A stretch of 64,000 nucleotides of DNA from Actinomadura flavalba DSM 45200. Lineage in GTDB: Bacteria > Actinomycetota > Actinomycetes > Streptosporangiales > Streptosporangiaceae. Below the pieces are notes generated by a model. That model ran no database searches, was not told the origin of the DNA, and saw only the letters and a list, made by a program, of their open reading frames with translations. A program made the translations under genes and the position numbers. Shown one piece after another: positions 50,736-60,197 of the stretch (position 1 is its first letter; each line of letters begins with the position of its first letter). Location: contig NZ_KB894093.1 of NCBI RefSeq assembly GCF_000374305.1, positions 682,001 through 746,000 of the forward strand. The letters are read 5' to 3'.

Positions 50736-52313
50736 CTACCTCCGCAGCTTCTTCATCAGCGTGATGCTGCCCGACATGAGGTCGGCGAACTTCTCGTAGC
50801 TCAGCGAGCCGGGCGGCTCCAGGTCCATGAGGTGCTGGCTCGCGACCGTCTGCACCTCGGTGAACTTCAGCAGGCCCTCCGAGCCGTGCCGGCGGCCCAC
50901 GCCCGACTGCTTGAAACCGCCCATCGGCGCGTCGTAGGACGCGAACGCGGCGCCGTAGCCGTCGTTGATGTTGACGGTGCCCGCCTGGATGCGGGCGGCG
51001 ACGCGGCGGCCCTGCGCGACGTCGCGCGTCCACACCGAGGCGTTCAGGCCGTACTCGGTGTCGTTGGCGCGGTCGATGACCTCGTCCAGGTCGGTGTAGC
51101 GGTAGACGGACACGACCGGGCCGAACGTCTCGTTCGCGCACAGGTCCATGGCGGTCGTGACGTCGGAGAGGACGGTGGGCTCGAAGAAGAGCGGGCCGAC
51201 GTCGGGCCGCGCCTTGCCGCCCGCCAGGACGGTCGCGCCCGCCGCGACGGCCTGCTCGACGTGCGCGGTGACGCCGTCGATCTGCCGCTGCGACGTCAGC
51301 GATCCCATGTCGGCGGAGAAGTCCAGCCCGGTGCCGAGCCGCATCTCGCGGGCGAGTTCCGCGAATCGGGGGACGAACCGGTCGTAGATGTCGGCGTGCA
51401 CGTACAGGCGCTCGATCGAGATGCAGAGCTGCCCGGCGTTGGTGAAGCAGGCCCGCAGCGCGCCGCGCGCGGTGCGCTCGACGTCGGCGTCCGGCAGGAC
51501 GATCATCGGGTTCTTGCCGCCCAGCTCCAGCGAGTAGTTCACCAGCCGGGGGGCGACGCGGGCGGCGACGGCCTTGCCGCCGCGCGTGGAGCCGGTGAAG
51601 GAGACGTAGTCGGCCTCGTCCATCAGCGGCCCGCCGATCTCCTGCGGCTCGCCGACGACGATCTGCCACAGGTCGCGCGGGAGCCCGAGGCTGATCAGCA
51701 GGTCCAGCACCCAGAGGCTCGACAGGCACGTCTGGGTGTCGGGCTTGTGGACGACGGCGTTGCCCGCCATCAGCGCGGGCGCGATGTCGGACGCGCCGAG
51801 CGAGAACGGGTAGTTCCACGGCGAGATGAGCGCGACGACGCCCTTGGGGTGGCGCAGCTCGGAGACGCGGGTGAGGCCGGGCATCATGCCCTGGCGGCGG
51901 CGCGGCTTGAGCAGCTTGCCGGCGCGGCGCGCGTAGTAGAGCGAGCAGAGGCCGACGTCGAGGAACTCCTCCAGCGCGTGCCGACGGGCCTTGCCGGTTT
52001 CGAGCTGGATGATGTCGAGGATCTCGTCGCGCCGGGCGACGAGCGCGTCGGCGAGCCGCAGGAACGGGCGGGCCCGCTCGGTGGGGGTCAGCTTGGCCCA
52101 CTTCTCCTGCGCGACGCGGGCGCGCGCGTGCGCGGCGCGCACGTCGTCGGCGGACGACAGGGGGATCGTCGCCAGCGGCTCGCCGGTGAAGGGGGCGGGG
52201 ATGGTCGCGGTCTCGGCGCCGCCGGAGGCGACATGCGACACCAGTCGCTCGACGGTGCCGGAGGGGAGGGAGAACTCCGTCGCGCCGTGGGTGGGGGCCG
52301 TCGAAGATGCCAT
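50736..52313 (-). CDS. Succinate-semialdehyde dehydrogenase (NAD(P)+)
   Basis: A 525-residue aldehyde dehydrogenase that oxidises succinate semialdehyde to succinate. The cofactor site includes ISPWNYPFSLGASDIAPALM and FTGSTRGGKAVAA; the general base Glu is in SLELGGKNPMIV and the catalytic Cys in NAGQLCISIERLYVH. TFGPVVSVYRY and GGFKQSGVGRRHGSEGLLKF are conserved blocks. The ATG at 52313 is preferred over a longer frame, although its ribosome site is weak. It is co-transcribed with the GMC oxidoreductase and divergent from a TetR gene, which likely represses the pair. Confidence 0.9.
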   Translation of the reverse strand: MASSTAPTHGATEFSLPSGTVERLVSHVASGGAETATIPAPFTGEPLATIPLSSADDVRAAHARARVAQEKWAKLTPTERARPFLRLADALVARRDEILDIIQLETGKARRHALEEFLDVGLCSLYYARRAGKLLKPRRRQGMMPGLTRVSELRHPKGVVALISPWNYPFSLGASDIAPALMAGNAVVHKPDTQTCLSSLWVLDLLISLGLPRDLWQIVVGEPQEIGGPLMDEADYVSFTGSTRGGKAVAARVAPRLVNYSLELGGKNPMIVLPDADVERTARGALRACFTNAGQLCISIERLYVHADIYDRFVPRFAELAREMRLGTGLDFSADMGSLTSQRQIDGVTAHVEQAVAAGATVLAGGKARPDVGPLFFEPTVLSDVTTAMDLCANETFGPVVSVYRYTDLDEVIDRANDTEYGLNASVWTRDVAQGRRVAARIQAGTVNINDGYGAAFASYDAPMGGFKQSGVGRRHGSEGLLKFTEVQTVASQHLMDLEPPGSLSYEKFADLMSGSITLMKKLRR

Positions 52314-52329
52314 GTACGCCAGGGTATGA

Positions 52330-52347
52330 CCAGGTGCCCATACCTGG
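52330..52347. promoter_or_regulatory. Candidate TetR operator
   Basis: CCAGGT-N6-ACCTGG is a 6-bp perfect inverted repeat in the gap between the SSADH start and the divergent TetR gene. Its place, 16 bp from the SSADH start, fits a repressor site. Binding is inferred. Confidence 0.4.
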
Positions 52348-52517
52348 CTACCCGCTGGTAATGGGTTACTTCCCGTGACGTCACCCACCTTGACCGGCTT
52401 CGGCCCCTCGGCCTCTTACGGACCGTTCCATCCTTGGGAATCCCGGAACGACCATGCGGTCACGGTGTATGCCGGTGCGTAGAGCGCTCCCACCCCCGGC
52501 ACGAGGAGACCCGAGCC

Positions 52518-53042
52518 ATGACCGACGGCCGTCGCGACCGCCGCGAACGCACGCGCACCGCCCTGCTGTCCGCCGCCCGGCGGCTCTGGGCCGAGCGCGG
52601 CATCCACGGCGCCTCCCTCGACGACATCGCCGCCGCCGCCGGGCTCACCAAGGGCGCCGTCTACTCCAACTTCACCGGCAAGACCGACCTCGTCCTCGCC
52701 CTCATGGAGCACTGCGCCGCCTCCCCCGACGTGGCCGATCTCACCGACCGGCCCGACGACGCCCGGCTGCTCGCCATGCTGCTGGCCGAGTTCTGGCTGT
52801 ACGGGATGCGCGACTACGCGGCGGGGTGGCGCGTCGCGGAGTCGTACGCCGAGCGCCGCACCCGCCTGGCCGGGGACGCCGCCGCCGACGCCCCCGGCGA
52901 GGCCACCGCCGAGGAACGCGCGGCGCTCGCGCTCGCGCTCGACTTCGGGCTCGCCGTCCAGCACCTGCTGGACCCCGACACCGTCCCCGCCGGGCTCTAC
53001 GCCACCGGGCGGCGGCTCGTGCTCGGCGACTCGGTCGGCTGA
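52518..53042 (+). CDS. TetR family transcriptional regulator
   Basis: A 174-residue regulator with the TetR DNA-binding domain: TRTALLSAARRLWAERG, ASLDDIAAAAGLTKGAVYSN and FTGKTDLVLALME form the helix-turn-helix and its flanks. The ligand domain is short and helical (YAAGWRVAESYAERRTRL), so it is smaller than most. The ATG follows GAGGAG. It is divergent from the SSADH-GMC operon with a palindrome in the gap, making those genes likely targets. The 3' end overlaps the end of the convergent phospholipase D gene by 46 nt. Confidence 0.88.
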   Translation: MTDGRRDRRERTRTALLSAARRLWAERGIHGASLDDIAAAAGLTKGAVYSNFTGKTDLVLALMEHCAASPDVADLTDRPDDARLLAMLLAEFWLYGMRDYAAGWRVAESYAERRTRLAGDAAADAPGEATAEERAALALALDFGLAVQHLLDPDTVPAGLYATGRRLVLGDSVG

Positions 53043-54433
53043 GCCGGTTCGGCCCCGGAGACCTCCGGCGTCGGCGCGGGCTCGACGGGCGCCTCGGCGG
53101 GTGACCCGGCGGGCGCCTCAGCGGGCGACGGCGTCTCCTCCGGGGCGTCCGACACGGGCTCGGGCTCCTGCGACGCCTCGGACGGCTCGGGCTCCTCCGG
53201 GCTCGGCGTGACGGGCGGCGGCACCGGCGGGACGGGCGTGCCGACCTTGACCCGCCCGTTCGCGGCGGCGAACACCCGGCCGAAGTTGGCCAGGTAGGCG
53301 TTGAACGTCGCGGCGTTGTCGATCGTCAGCATCGCCTCGTCGTTGCTGCGCAGCGCGTCCCAGGTGTAGTTGTGGCTCCCGACGAACACCAGCCGCCGTT
53401 TCCGGCCCTCGAACAGGCCGTCGATCAGCAGGTACTTGGAGTGCGCCGCGTGCGCGTTGCGTCCCGTGAAGTACCGCGTCTGCGGCCCGGGACCGGTGCC
53501 CGCCCGCGCCAGGGCCTTCGAGGCGTTCGCGCCGAGGATTCCGGCGGCGATCCGCACGTCGCAGCCCCCGTGCCCGAGCGCCGACAACTGCTCCGCGATC
53601 GGGGCGCGGGTGAACAGGCCGCTCGTCACGCGCACCCGCGTGCCGCCCGCGCACGCCACCTTGCGCAGCGCGTCCAGGACCGGGTCGCCGCTCGCCTTGG
53701 GGAAGAAGCCGACCGAGACGCCCTGCGATGTGACCGTCCGCCAGTAGTTCTTGTTGGGCTTCTTGGCGGCCAGGTCCTGGAAGTAGCGGCGGTATCCCTT
53801 GTAGAGGGTGGCGTCGGTGCTGGTGTAGGCGTCGTTGAACCGGCTCGACATGGCGCCGGTGGCGTTGGCGGACGTCTGCACCACCACGTTCGCCGTGCCC
53901 CGCGTCTTGGAGAAGGCGTAGAACTTGTTGTGGTTCTTCGACCAGTCGTCCGGGTCGAGGCGGTCGGCGATGCAGCCGCGCCGCGCCGGGCAGAGCGTCA
54001 CCCACGACGCCTTGGCCGTGCGGGTGCCGAGGCTCTTGACCAGCGTCTTGTAGACGTCGGCCTGCGCCTTCGGGCTGTCGCTGTCCAGGACGACGCGCAC
54101 CCGGACGCCCCGGCCGTGCGCCTGGACGAGCGCCTTCGCCATCGCCGCCGTCCGCAGCCGGAACAGCGCCACGTCGATCGACGCGCCCTTGGGGGTGTCG
54201 GCGATGAGCCCCCGGACGTAGCGGTCGATGCTCTCGGCCTGCTTGGCGGTGCCGGTGGGCTGGTTGAACAGCGGCCCCTCGGGCACCTTGGGGCGTTTCT
54301 CGGCGAACGCCCCGATCGCCGGACTCAGCGCGGGCCGGGGCCGCACGCCCCCTGCGGCCGACACCGCCGGTCCCCCGAACCCCACTGCCAGCGCGGTGAT
54401 CACGCCTCCTGCCACACGTCCACTCCGCCGCAC
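52997..54433 (-). CDS. Secreted phospholipase D-like protein (copy 1)
   Basis: A 478-residue protein with a signal peptide (GGVITALAVGFGGPAVSAAG) and two PLD-type half domains. The second half has a full HxKx4D motif, HSKYLLIDG; the first half reads HNKFYAFSK, with Ser in place of the motif Asp. VVQTSANATGAM and FVGSHNYTWDALRSNDEA are the matching post-motif blocks. A Pro/Glu/Ser-rich tail (residues 390-478) may span the cell wall. It is a paralogue of the gene at 56020, with identical layout and length. The substrate could be phospholipid or nucleic acid. Its 3' end overlaps the TetR gene. Confidence 0.85.
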   Translation of the reverse strand: MRRSGRVAGGVITALAVGFGGPAVSAAGGVRPRPALSPAIGAFAEKRPKVPEGPLFNQPTGTAKQAESIDRYVRGLIADTPKGASIDVALFRLRTAAMAKALVQAHGRGVRVRVVLDSDSPKAQADVYKTLVKSLGTRTAKASWVTLCPARRGCIADRLDPDDWSKNHNKFYAFSKTRGTANVVVQTSANATGAMSSRFNDAYTSTDATLYKGYRRYFQDLAAKKPNKNYWRTVTSQGVSVGFFPKASGDPVLDALRKVACAGGTRVRVTSGLFTRAPIAEQLSALGHGGCDVRIAAGILGANASKALARAGTGPGPQTRYFTGRNAHAAHSKYLLIDGLFEGRKRRLVFVGSHNYTWDALRSNDEAMLTIDNAATFNAYLANFGRVFAAANGRVKVGTPVPPVPPPVTPSPEEPEPSEASQEPEPVSDAPEETPSPAEAPAGSPAEAPVEPAPTPEVSGAEPAQPTESPSTSRRPVA

Positions 54434-54528
54434 CTCGACCCCCCTCGCCCCGGCGCCACGCTGCTGTCGTCCCCAAGATCACCCGGAAAATCACCCTCCG
54501 TCAGGTCACGACCCCGGAAATGCATGAC

Positions 54529-54559
54529 GACCCCCGCGAGCGAAAAGCTCGCGGGGGTC
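54529..54559 (-). terminator. Terminator between the two PLD-like genes
   Basis: A perfect 13-bp stem (GACCCCCGCGAGC at 54529-54541 and its complement at 54547-54559) with a GAAAA (or TTTTC) loop, downstream of copy 2, is a strong factor-independent terminator for that gene. Confidence 0.85.
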
Positions 54560-54583
54560 GCCGGACGATCGGTCGGGCCGGGG

Positions 54584-56020
54584 TCAGTCCCCGGGGCCGG
54601 TGGGGTCGACGGCCTGGCCCAGCGGGCCGTCCTCGGGGGCCTCGCCGACGGGCGGCAGACCAGCCTCACGCTCGCGCGCGGGCTGCTCCTGCGCGCCGGG
54701 CGGCGTCGGCGCGGCCGGCGCGTTCGGCGCCGTGGGCAGTGCCGGGTTCGGGACCTCGTTCTCGACGCTGGGCGCGCCGTCGGACACCAGCGGCGGCTTG
54801 ATCAGCGAGCCGACCTGGAGCCTGCCCTTCGCCGCGGCGAAGACCCGGGCGAAGTTGCCCGCGTACGCGTTGAACGTCGCGGCGTTGTCGATCGACAGCA
54901 TCGCCTCGTCGTTGTTGCGCAGCGCGTCCCAGGTGTAGCTGTGGCTGCCGGTGACCACGAGGCGGCGCTTCTTGCCCGCGTACAGGCCGTCGATCAGCAG
55001 GTACTTGGAGTGGGCGGCCTGCACGTTGGCCCCGGCGAAGTACCGCACCTGCGGACCGTCGCCCTTGCCGGGCATGGTGAGCTTCTTGGCGACGGACTCA
55101 CCGAGGCTGCCGCTGGCGATCTGCACGTCGCAGCCGTCGTGGTCCAGCTCGGACAGCTTGGCGGCGACCTTGTCGCGGGTGAACAGGCCGCTCGTCAGCC
55201 GGAGCTTCGTGCCGCCCGCGCAGTTCACCCGGCCCAGGATGTCGACGATCGGGTCACCGGCCGCCTTGGGGAAGAAGCTGGCCGTCGTGCCGCCCGAGGT
55301 GATCGTGCGCCAGTAGTCCTTGTTCGGCGTCTTCTTCGCCTGGTCGTAGAAGTAGCTGCGGAACGCGCCGTACAGCTTCGCGTCCGTGGTGGTGTAGGCG
55401 TCGTTGAACTGGTTGTACATGCCGCCGGTGGCGTTGCCCGACGTCTGCACCACGACGTTCTTGCTGTCGTAGGTCTGGGAGAAGACGTAGAACTTGTTGT
55501 GGTTCTTGGACCAGCTGTCGGGCTTGGACTTGTCGGCGATGCAGCCCCGGGTGGTGGGGCAGAGCGTCACCCAGGACGGCTTCGTCATGTCGGTGCCGAG
55601 CTGCTTGACCAGGTAGTCGTAGGTCTCGACCTTCTTCTTGAGGCTGTCGGTGTCCAGCACGACCCGGACCTTGACGCCCTTGCGGTGCGCCTCGACCAGC
55701 GCCGACGCCATGCCCTTGGTCTGGAGGCGGAACAGGGAGACGTTGATCTCCGCGCCCTTGGGGGTGTTCCGGATCAGCCGCTTCAGGTAGAGGTCGATGG
55801 CCCCGGCCTGCTCCAGCGTGCCCGTGGGCAGGTTGAACAGCGGACCGGACGGCACGTAGGTGCGCGGCTCCTGGAACGGCTTGGCCGCCGGCTGGAGTTG
55901 CAGCTTGGGCGGCTTCGGCTTGGTCGCGGCCGCCGCCGGCGTCGCCGCCGCGGCCAGTCCCGCCGATCCCACCACCAGTCCGGTGACCAGTCCCCCGACA
56001 ACAAGCGCGATACGCCGCAC
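54584..56020 (-). CDS. Secreted phospholipase D-like protein (copy 2)
   Basis: A 478-residue paralogue of the previous gene, aligned block for block: signal peptide (LVVGGLVTGLVVGSAGLA), LFNLPTGTLEQAGAIDLYLK, CPTTRGCIADKSKPDSWSK, the first motif HNKFYVFSQ (Ser in place of Asp), VVVQTSGNATGGM, the intact second motif HSKYLLIDG, and GSHSYTWDALRNNDEAM. The two differ mostly in the N-terminal linker and the Pro-rich tail. The GTG has GGAGG about 5 nt upstream. The pair arose by tandem duplication and both keep the same motif change, so the family tolerates it. A 95-150 bp gap on each side suggests independent promoters. Confidence 0.86.
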   Translation of the reverse strand: MRRIALVVGGLVTGLVVGSAGLAAAATPAAAATKPKPPKLQLQPAAKPFQEPRTYVPSGPLFNLPTGTLEQAGAIDLYLKRLIRNTPKGAEINVSLFRLQTKGMASALVEAHRKGVKVRVVLDTDSLKKKVETYDYLVKQLGTDMTKPSWVTLCPTTRGCIADKSKPDSWSKNHNKFYVFSQTYDSKNVVVQTSGNATGGMYNQFNDAYTTTDAKLYGAFRSYFYDQAKKTPNKDYWRTITSGGTTASFFPKAAGDPIVDILGRVNCAGGTKLRLTSGLFTRDKVAAKLSELDHDGCDVQIASGSLGESVAKKLTMPGKGDGPQVRYFAGANVQAAHSKYLLIDGLYAGKKRRLVVTGSHSYTWDALRNNDEAMLSIDNAATFNAYAGNFARVFAAAKGRLQVGSLIKPPLVSDGAPSVENEVPNPALPTAPNAPAAPTPPGAQEQPAREREAGLPPVGEAPEDGPLGQAVDPTGPGD

Positions 56021-56255
56021 TACGCCTCCATCACCTGCGGAACACCCGTTTCCCGCTGAGATGGTGGAGATTAGCAGTTATTTACTCTTGCAATGACTTG
56101 TCCCGCACCGGGCGCGTCACCACATCCGGCCACACTCGTCCGTATCCTCCACATTGGCGCGCCATGTCACGTTCATAGCCCGCTTCACATGCGACGATTC
56201 GCGCCACTCGGGCCTCTCACGGACACCCAGTGCGTAACAGGTCACATCCTCCCGA

Positions 56256-57995
56256 TCAGGGCGCGGCCGTCGGGACGATGTCGGGCGCCCCGCGCCGCTT
56301 CGCGTCCGCCTCCAGGTCGTCGTCCTGCGACTGCGACAGCCGCTCGGCCTCGATCCGCTTGCGGTAGTACTCGATCTCCCGGTCGCGCTGCTTCTTCGAC
56401 CAGCCCAGCACCGGCATCAGCAGGTCGGCCGCCTCGTGCGCGACGCCGACGCCCCGGTCCCACGTCTCGATCGAGATGCGCGTCCGGCGGGCCAGGACGT
56501 CGTTCAGGTGCCGGGCGCCCTCGTGCGTCGCCGCGTAGACGATCTCGGCGCGCAGGTAGTCGTCCGCGCCCTTGAGCGGCTTGGCCAGGTCGGGACGCTC
56601 CGCGATCAGCGCGAGCAGGTCGTCGACGAGCGTGCCGTAGCGGCGCAGCAGGTGCTCGATCCGCGCGACGTGCAGCGTCGACGTCCGCGCCAGCCGGTGC
56701 CGCGCGTTCCACATCGCCTGGAACCCCTCGCCGCCGACCAGCGCGACGCGGTCGGTGCAGGAGTCGGCGACCTTGCCGTCCAGGCCGTGCGCGACCGCGT
56801 CGATCGCGTCCTTGGCCATCACCCGGTACGTCGTGTACTTGCCGCCCGCGACCAGGACGAGGCCCGGCACCGGGTGCGCGACGACGTGCTCGCGCGACAG
56901 CTTCGACGTCTCCTCCCGCTCGCCGCGCAGCAGCGGCCGCAGCCCCGCGTACACGCCCTCGACGTCGTCGTGGGTGAGCGGCGTGTTCAGCACCGAGTTC
57001 ACGTGCTCCAGCACGTAGTCGATGTCGGCGCGGGACGCGGCCGGGTGCGCGCGGTCCAGGTCCCACGCGGTGTCGGTCGTGCCGATGATCCAGTGCCGTC
57101 CCCACGGGATGACGAACAGCACCGACTTCTCGGTGCGCAGCAGCAGGCCCGTCGCCGAGTGGATGCGGTCCTTGGGGACGACGAGATGGATGCCCTTGGA
57201 CGCCTTGACGTGGATCTGCCCGCGTCCGCCGACGAGCTGCTGGATGTCGTCGGTCCACACGCCGGTCGCGTTGACGACCTGCTTGGCGCGGACCTCGCTC
57301 TCGGTGCCGCTCTCCAGGTCGCGCACCCGCAGGCCGGTGACGCGCTCGCCCTCGCGCAGGAACCCGGTGCACTGGGTGCGCGAGGCGATCTGCGCGCCGT
57401 ACTCGGCGGCCGTCCGCAGCGCCATCATGACGTAGCGGGCGTCGTCGACCTGGGCGTCCCAGACCTGGATGGCGCCCTTGAAGCTGTCCTTGCGCAGCGA
57501 CGGCGCCAGCCTGAGCGCGCCCCGCCGCGTCAGGTGGCGGTGGTGCGGGACGCCGCGCGTGCTGCCCATCTGAAACGCGAGCGCGTCGTAGAGGGCGACG
57601 CCCGCGCCGAGGTAGCCGCGCTCCCAGACGCGGTGCGTCGTCGGGACGAGGAACGGCACCGGCCGCACCAGATGCGGCGCGATGCGCTGGAGCAGCAGCC
57701 CGCGTTCGGTCAGCGCCTCGCGCACCAGGTCGAAGTTGTACTGCTCCAGGTAGCGCAGGCCGCCGTGCACGAGCTTGGACGACCGCGACGACGTCCCGGA
57801 CGCGAAGTCCCGTGCCTCCACGACCGCGACGCTGAGCCCCCGCGTCGCCGCGTCCAGCGCGGCGCCCGCGCCGACGATGCCGCCGCCGACCACGACGACG
57901 TCGAACTCCTCGCGTCCCATCCGCTCCAGTGCCGCCGCGCGTTCGGCAGGACCCAAGCGGGAGCTGCCGAGGCCGGTCACCGGTGATCCCGTCAT
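56256..57995 (-). CDS. glpD: Glycerol-3-phosphate dehydrogenase (FAD)
   Basis: A 579-residue membrane-associated flavoenzyme that oxidises glycerol-3-phosphate to dihydroxyacetone phosphate and feeds electrons to quinones. The N-terminal FAD motif is VVVGGGIVGAGAALDAATRG; TSSRSSKLVHGGLRYLEQY is the diagnostic GlpD/GlpO block; VNATGVWTDDIQQLVG, IPWGRHWIIGTTDTAWD and LVLVAGGKYTTYRVMAKDAI are further conserved blocks. The C-terminal helical domain follows. The ATG at 57995 has GGGGGAA 8-12 nt upstream; a longer open frame upstream is not coding. It stands alone here, without glpK or glpF. Confidence 0.95.
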   Translation of the reverse strand: MTGSPVTGLGSSRLGPAERAAALERMGREEFDVVVVGGGIVGAGAALDAATRGLSVAVVEARDFASGTSSRSSKLVHGGLRYLEQYNFDLVREALTERGLLLQRIAPHLVRPVPFLVPTTHRVWERGYLGAGVALYDALAFQMGSTRGVPHHRHLTRRGALRLAPSLRKDSFKGAIQVWDAQVDDARYVMMALRTAAEYGAQIASRTQCTGFLREGERVTGLRVRDLESGTESEVRAKQVVNATGVWTDDIQQLVGGRGQIHVKASKGIHLVVPKDRIHSATGLLLRTEKSVLFVIPWGRHWIIGTTDTAWDLDRAHPAASRADIDYVLEHVNSVLNTPLTHDDVEGVYAGLRPLLRGEREETSKLSREHVVAHPVPGLVLVAGGKYTTYRVMAKDAIDAVAHGLDGKVADSCTDRVALVGGEGFQAMWNARHRLARTSTLHVARIEHLLRRYGTLVDDLLALIAERPDLAKPLKGADDYLRAEIVYAATHEGARHLNDVLARRTRISIETWDRGVGVAHEAADLLMPVLGWSKKQRDREIEYYRKRIEAERLSQSQDDDLEADAKRRGAPDIVPTAAP

Positions 57996-58212
57996 CGTGT
58001 GTTTCCCCCTGAGCGACGTTGATTCCCCGGGGTTCCTACCCAAGAGTAGGGAGCCGTCCCCTCGATGAGGGCGGCGGCGTCGACGTGTGATGCGCCACTG
58101 CGCGGCCGCCCGGGTCAGGGGATCGCGGTGACCGTCCCCGGCCACAACGCCCCCGCCGGAACGCGCGGTTCGCCATGCTGGGGGCCGGAACGGACATCTG
58201 GGGGATCTCGGC

Positions 58213-59979
58213 ATGACGGAGTGGCGCATCTCGGGCTTCGAGGAAGTGCGGGAGCTGGGGCGCGGGGCGCAGGGACGCGTGGCGCTGGCGCGGCACACCG
58301 AGCGGGGCACGGTCGTCGCGATCAAGTACCTGCCCGCCGCCGCGACCGACGAGGAGCGGGCCCGGTTCCGGCACGAGGCGCAGATGCTCGGGCAGGTGCG
58401 GAGCCCGCACGTCACGCGGCTGTACCGGCTGGTGGAGAGCGAGCACGGGTCGGCGCTGGTCATGGAGGCGGTGAACGGGGTGCCGCTGAAGGACGTGCTG
58501 GCGCGGCACGGGGCGCTGTCGCCGGAGGCGGCGCTGACCGTCCTCAAGGGGTCGCTGCTCGGGCTCGCGGCCGCGCACGCCGCCGGGGTCGTGCACCGCG
58601 ACTACAAGCCCGCCAACGTCGTCGTCCCCGTCGACGGCCGCAGCAAGCTCATCGACTTCGGCATCGCGACGCCCGCCGGGGCCGCGTCGGGCGCGGGGAC
58701 GCCGTACTACATGGCACCCGAGCAGTGGAACCGCGAACCCGCGACCCCCGCGACGGACGTGTACGCCGCCACCTGCGTCTTCTTCGAGTGCGTGACGGGA
58801 CGCCGGCCGTACGAGGGGTCGGGCGTGTCCGCGCTCATGGCGCTGCACGGCTCCGCCGAGATCCCCGTCGCGGACGTGCCGGAGCCGCTGCGCGCGCTCG
58901 TCGCGCACGGGATGGCGAAGAACGCGGCGGACCGTCCGCCGGGCGCGGTCGCGTTCCTCACCGACCTGGAGGAGACGGCCCGCCGCGCGTACGGCGCGAA
59001 CTGGGAGGAGACGGGCTACCGCGCGATGGCCGTCGCGGCGGCGGCGCTCGCGGCGCTGTTCCCCCTCGCCGCCCTCGCCGGATCGACGGGCACCGCCGCC
59101 GGAGCGGGCGCGGCGGCGTCCGGGACGTCGGCGGGCACCGGCGTCCTCGCCCAGATCGGCGGGGCGAAGGCGATCACGGCGGCGGTCGTCGGCACCGCCG
59201 TCGTCACCGGCGGCGGCGTGGCGGCGTACCAGGCGGCCCAGGGCGACGACGCGCCGCGCGCGGCGACGGCCGCACCGGTGGTCGCGCTGCGGTCCGCGAC
59301 GCGGTCGCTCACCGACCCCGAGACCGGCCTCATCGTGGACGGCGCCCAGTACGTCACCGTCAGCGGCCTCACCACACCCGCCGTCGCCCGCCAGGTCGAC
59401 GCGGCGCTCCGGCGGCCCGTGGACGACGCCATCACCCGGTACCGCGAGCACGCGCGCGGGCAGGGGCCCGACTTCATCCGGCTCCAGAAGGAGTCGGCGC
59501 GGGACTCGCCCGGCCGGATGATCCTGCGGATCAGCACCGAGATCGGGCTGCGCGGGCCCCGGCTCGTCTCGGTGGGCTACATGGTGGACGACCCCATCAA
59601 CGCCGGGGGCGGCTCGTGGCCGCGTCCGGTGGTGGTGACGGTCGATCTCACCACCGGGCGCACGCTTCCCGCCGCGGACGTGCTGCGCCCCGGCGTCCTG
59701 ACCAAGGCGGGGATCAAGCGGATGTCACCGCTCGTCCCGCCGATCAAGTACGACCGGCACATCCACCTGGACGACCCCGACTACTGCCGTCCCAGCCTCG
59801 ACGGCTACGCCACGCCGGAGGCGCGCGCGGCGCTGCCCGTCCTGCTGACGCCGTCCGGCGCCCGGTTCGGCTTCGGTTCGCGGAACGAGTGCGCTTACAA
59901 GGGATGGTCGACCCCGGTGCCCTACGCGAAACTCGACGCCTTCCTCCGCCCGGAGACGGTCGCGCTCACCCGCCCCTGA
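58213..59979 (+). CDS. Ser/Thr protein kinase with RsiV-like sensor domain
   Basis: A 588-residue Hanks-type kinase. The kinase domain (8-265) has LGRGAQGRVALARH (Gly loop), the Lys in VVAIKYLPA, the catalytic loop HRDYKPANVVV and LIDFGIATPAG. A membrane-spanning Ala/Gly segment sits at about 270-345, though the hydrophobic stretch is split. The extracellular part (350-588) resembles DUF3298/RsiV: VVVTVDLTTGRTLPAADVLR and a single Cys pair (YCRPS, NECAYKG). RsiV uses such a domain to bind lysozyme; a similar sensor on a kinase is inferred, not shown. The ATG follows GGGGGATC. A kinase-specific partner phosphatase is not in the window. Confidence 0.82.
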   Translation: MTEWRISGFEEVRELGRGAQGRVALARHTERGTVVAIKYLPAAATDEERARFRHEAQMLGQVRSPHVTRLYRLVESEHGSALVMEAVNGVPLKDVLARHGALSPEAALTVLKGSLLGLAAAHAAGVVHRDYKPANVVVPVDGRSKLIDFGIATPAGAASGAGTPYYMAPEQWNREPATPATDVYAATCVFFECVTGRRPYEGSGVSALMALHGSAEIPVADVPEPLRALVAHGMAKNAADRPPGAVAFLTDLEETARRAYGANWEETGYRAMAVAAAALAALFPLAALAGSTGTAAGAGAAASGTSAGTGVLAQIGGAKAITAAVVGTAVVTGGGVAAYQAAQGDDAPRAATAAPVVALRSATRSLTDPETGLIVDGAQYVTVSGLTTPAVARQVDAALRRPVDDAITRYREHARGQGPDFIRLQKESARDSPGRMILRISTEIGLRGPRLVSVGYMVDDPINAGGGSWPRPVVVTVDLTTGRTLPAADVLRPGVLTKAGIKRMSPLVPPIKYDRHIHLDDPDYCRPSLDGYATPEARAALPVLLTPSGARFGFGSRNECAYKGWSTPVPYAKLDAFLRPETVALTRP

Positions 59980-60197
59980 AATACCGGAATTGAGGAACGC
60001 CGCACCCTGTCCGTTTTGCAGCGAATAAGCCTCCATTACCGCGATGGAACCGAATGTGGCCTCAGCACGCGGGATTCCAGTTCTGGAATAATCCTCCGCC
60101 ATTGACCCACCGGGCGCCACCATTTAACGTCACTGCTGACATGACGGCGAACCGGGGGACGTGACATGCGGCGGGCGGGTGGATATCCGCGCTTTGA

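Noticed and set aside
49078..50799. Plus-strand open frame antisense to the GMC oxidoreductase
   Set aside because: No recognisable motifs; antisense to an enzyme with an intact FAD motif.
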